A DNA stretch of 64,000 nucleotides, from NCBI GenBank assembly GCA_052180195.1, contig CP197469.1. One strand, written 5' to 3'. Shown here in pieces: positions 62,184-64,000 of the stretch; within the stretch, counting starts at the first letter, position 1, and every line of letters begins with the position of its first letter. The translations under genes were made by a program, and so were the position numbers. The notes under the pieces were generated by a model. It saw only the letters and a program-made list of their open reading frames with translations, was not told the DNA's origin and searched no databases. The DNA is from Gottfriedia sp002574545. Lineage in GTDB: Bacteria; Bacillota; Bacilli; Bacillales; Bacillaceae_G.

Positions 62184-63902
62184 CTACTCTTGACTACGTT
62201 GCTTTGCCTGTTTCTCCAAATACTTATACATCTTTTTCAAATTTTCTGGTGCGTCCAATGGATCTTTTACGATCATTTCAATCATACAGAGCCTTTTTGA
62301 ACATTCGATTTCAGCTTGATTTATTGCTTGTTCAAGTTCTCCATGGGTACGAACAATAGCAGTAAATGCATTGCCTCCAAAGGCATCAGCAAGCTTTGTG
62401 TAAGACCACCTAGGGATTTTATTGTATGTTTGATTTTTGGTTTTTACATTTAAGTATTTTTCGATTGTATAACCGTCATTGTTTAAGACGAAAATGATCG
62501 GTTTACAGCCGTAATAAAGCATAGAACTGATTTCTTGTGCAGTTAGCTGTAGTGAGCCATCACCTGTAAATAACATCACCCGCCGTTTTGGGGCTGCGAT
62601 ACATGCACCGAACGTCGAAGGGGTGGCGTATCCGATGGAGCCCCAGCCTCCTTGTCCAATATAGGTAATATTGCTTTGCAGTCTAACCTCCGCCATGCCA
62701 TTGTAGAATGTACCGATCTCAACGATCACAATGTCGTCTTTTTTCAGCATACGTTGAAAAAGTGGATAATAGCCGGCTGCCTTTAGTGCTTCATCACGAC
62801 TCACATTGTATTGATCGTATGGAAATGACACTTTTTTAAGTAATCCTTGTCCTTTATAACCCACATTTTGTATTGCTTGAAGCATGTCTTTTGCAAAAAT
62901 ATTCGGATAAACTGCTTCAGCAATTTTAACATGATCCGATTGGATATTAATGGTCATCATTGAATTTAGTTTTGCAGTGAAATTCGCTGTATTGGTGTCT
63001 GCAAATACCAATCCAATCGTAATGATACAGTCTGCATTTTCTACCGTACTTTGAACTTCAGAACATCCAAACGAGCCTAAGTACATTCCGATATAATTAG
63101 GGTGGGTTTCATCGAATGCTCCTTTACCAAACATCAGCGACGCAACTGGTATATTCATATCGTCTGCCAGCTGCCAAACTGCTTCCTGAAGGCCAAAACG
63201 TATCGTCTTTACATCAACTAGGATTACTGGCCGCTTTGCACAATCTAACAGCTGACGTACATGATTTGTTGCAGCCTGAAGTGATTTTAAGTTTGATGTT
63301 TTTAGTTGTGGTATTGGCTCTAAGCGATCCAAAATCGGCTGATCCACTACATCATCCGCTACAACTAGGTAAACTGGCTGTTTCTTTTCTTTGGCAATGC
63401 GAATAGCGGCTGGAATTTCAATCATGGCATTTTCAGGTGTGAGGACTGCATGATAGACAGTAATATGTTTATACATATTTTTGAATACATTAAAATCCCC
63501 ATCCATTAGAGTATGGTGCATCAGCTTGTGTTCTTTTTGATCTTTTTCTTTCGGGGAACCAACAATGTGAATGATCGGAACATGTTCACTAAATGCTCCA
63601 GCTATCGGATTGCATGCATTCAATTCCCCAACTCCAAACGTAGTAATAAGAGCTGCGATTCCATTGATTCTTGCGTAACCATCTGAAGCATAACCCGCGT
63701 TTAGTTCATTTCTTCCTTCTATAAACTGTATTCCTTTATATCGTTCCAACGTATCAAGTAGTGAAAAATTATAGTCCCCTGCGACGCCGAAAATTTCTGT
63801 AATGCCTTCTAGCTTCAAGCAATCAAACAAAAACTGCCCAACTGTTTTTTTGGTCATTCCAGCATGGGTGCCGGAACTGACTGTATTCTTCATTTTATCC
63901 AT
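62184..63902 (-). CDS. Thiamine-dependent 2-keto acid decarboxylase (IpdC/KdcA-like)
   Basis: 572 residues, three TPP-enzyme domains. FGVAGDYNFSLLDTLER and the cofactor-contacting Glu in EGRNELNAGYASDGYAR are at the N-terminus; the catalytic His pair characteristic of pyruvate/indolepyruvate decarboxylases is visible in KLMHHTL; the Mg-TPP motif is GDGSLQLTAQE with NNDGY. It decarboxylates indolepyruvate, phenylpyruvate or branched-chain keto acids; specificity is undetermined. ATG 63902, nine bases after GGAG, is chosen over the ATG six bases earlier. Confidence 0.88.
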   Translation of the reverse strand: MDKMKNTVSSGTHAGMTKKTVGQFLFDCLKLEGITEIFGVAGDYNFSLLDTLERYKGIQFIEGRNELNAGYASDGYARINGIAALITTFGVGELNACNPIAGAFSEHVPIIHIVGSPKEKDQKEHKLMHHTLMDGDFNVFKNMYKHITVYHAVLTPENAMIEIPAAIRIAKEKKQPVYLVVADDVVDQPILDRLEPIPQLKTSNLKSLQAATNHVRQLLDCAKRPVILVDVKTIRFGLQEAVWQLADDMNIPVASLMFGKGAFDETHPNYIGMYLGSFGCSEVQSTVENADCIITIGLVFADTNTANFTAKLNSMMTINIQSDHVKIAEAVYPNIFAKDMLQAIQNVGYKGQGLLKKVSFPYDQYNVSRDEALKAAGYYPLFQRMLKKDDIVIVEIGTFYNGMAEVRLQSNITYIGQGGWGSIGYATPSTFGACIAAPKRRVMLFTGDGSLQLTAQEISSMLYYGCKPIIFVLNNDGYTIEKYLNVKTKNQTYNKIPRWSYTKLADAFGGNAFTAIVRTHGELEQAINQAEIECSKRLCMIEMIVKDPLDAPENLKKMYKYLEKQAKQRSQE

Positions 63903-63928
63903 ACACATTCACTCCTTTTCTAATATAA

Positions 63929-63987
63929 ATAGCTTGTCGGAGTTTCTAGTACCCTTTTTATTCGTACCCTATGATAGAACAAGCTAT
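63929..63987 (-). promoter_or_regulatory. Inverted repeat in decarboxylase leader
   Basis: ATAGCTTGT (63929-63937) and ACAAGCTAT (63979-63987) are perfect 9-bp inverted arms around two GTACCC direct repeats (63949-63954 and 63964-63969), just upstream of the decarboxylase RBS. Possible stem-loop or operator. Confidence 0.45.
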
Positions 63988-64000
63988 ACGGTTATTTAGA

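Overview
The window reads as chromosome of a low-GC, endospore-forming Bacillaceae member (Bacillus/Gottfriedia-like; the genus is inferred). Markers are an alpha/beta-type small acid-soluble spore protein, an AbrB-family transition regulator, a FbpA-type Fur-regulated peptide, SAM-I (S-box) riboswitches, a hut cluster and several secreted exoenzymes. No rRNA, tRNA, CRISPR array, transposase or prophage was seen. Most genes from 2.7 to 11.4 kb and from 42 to 64 kb are on the minus strand.

Layout. 0-3 kb: two copies of a conserved promoter/leader element, one before a small membrane protein and one before a secreted protein paired with a 56-aa membrane peptide; then a hydrolase gene fragment. 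3-6 kb: small unknowns, a GNAT acetyltransferase, a YwaF-type membrane protein and FbpA. 6-12 kb: an oligopeptide permease operon (oppBCDFA) headed by two SAM-I riboswitches in tandem, each with its own terminator. 12-17 kb: a DUF2975/Xre pair, GNAT, LysR, a Fic protein and a PP2C-type phosphatase. 17-19.3 kb: a zinc phospholipase C fused to a beta/gamma-crystallin domain, and a DUF1003 protein with a leader ORF. 19.6-24.4 kb: a hydantoinase-like/DUF917/NCS1 permease/TetR operon with three tandem operators. 25-29 kb: a giant S8 protease.

29-36.5 kb: unknown membrane proteins, AlbA_2 and RelA/SpoT-domain proteins, a double AbrB, the spore protein, a patatin, a collapsed ECF-sigma/anti-sigma pseudogene, and the third leader copy before another secreted protein. 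36.7-42 kb: an ftsZ gene away from the usual division cluster, with eleven nonapeptide repeats in its linker; a CDF transporter; a serine hydrolase. 42-47.4 kb: MarR/azoreductase, the cystine transporter TcyP, DUF3291, and an ArsR/SRPBCC pair. 47.5-52 kb: hutU-hutI-MFS (histidine degradation without hutH or hutG here). 52-57 kb: VOC, DinB and TPR proteins, an AraC-type regulator, and a lipoprotein made only of an I9 (subtilase propeptide-like) domain. 57-64 kb: an M4 metalloprotease, an esterase, HAD and LacI, and a 2-keto acid decarboxylase.

Shared themes: import and salvage of amino acids and peptides (opp under SAM control, tcyP, hut, extracellular proteases) and transition-state or secretion biology. 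The most unusual signals are the three-copy leader element, the tandem SAM-I riboswitches, the repeat-linker FtsZ, the phospholipase-crystallin fusion, the tandem-domain AbrB, the three-fold TetR operator array, and two genes whose best start appears to be ATC.
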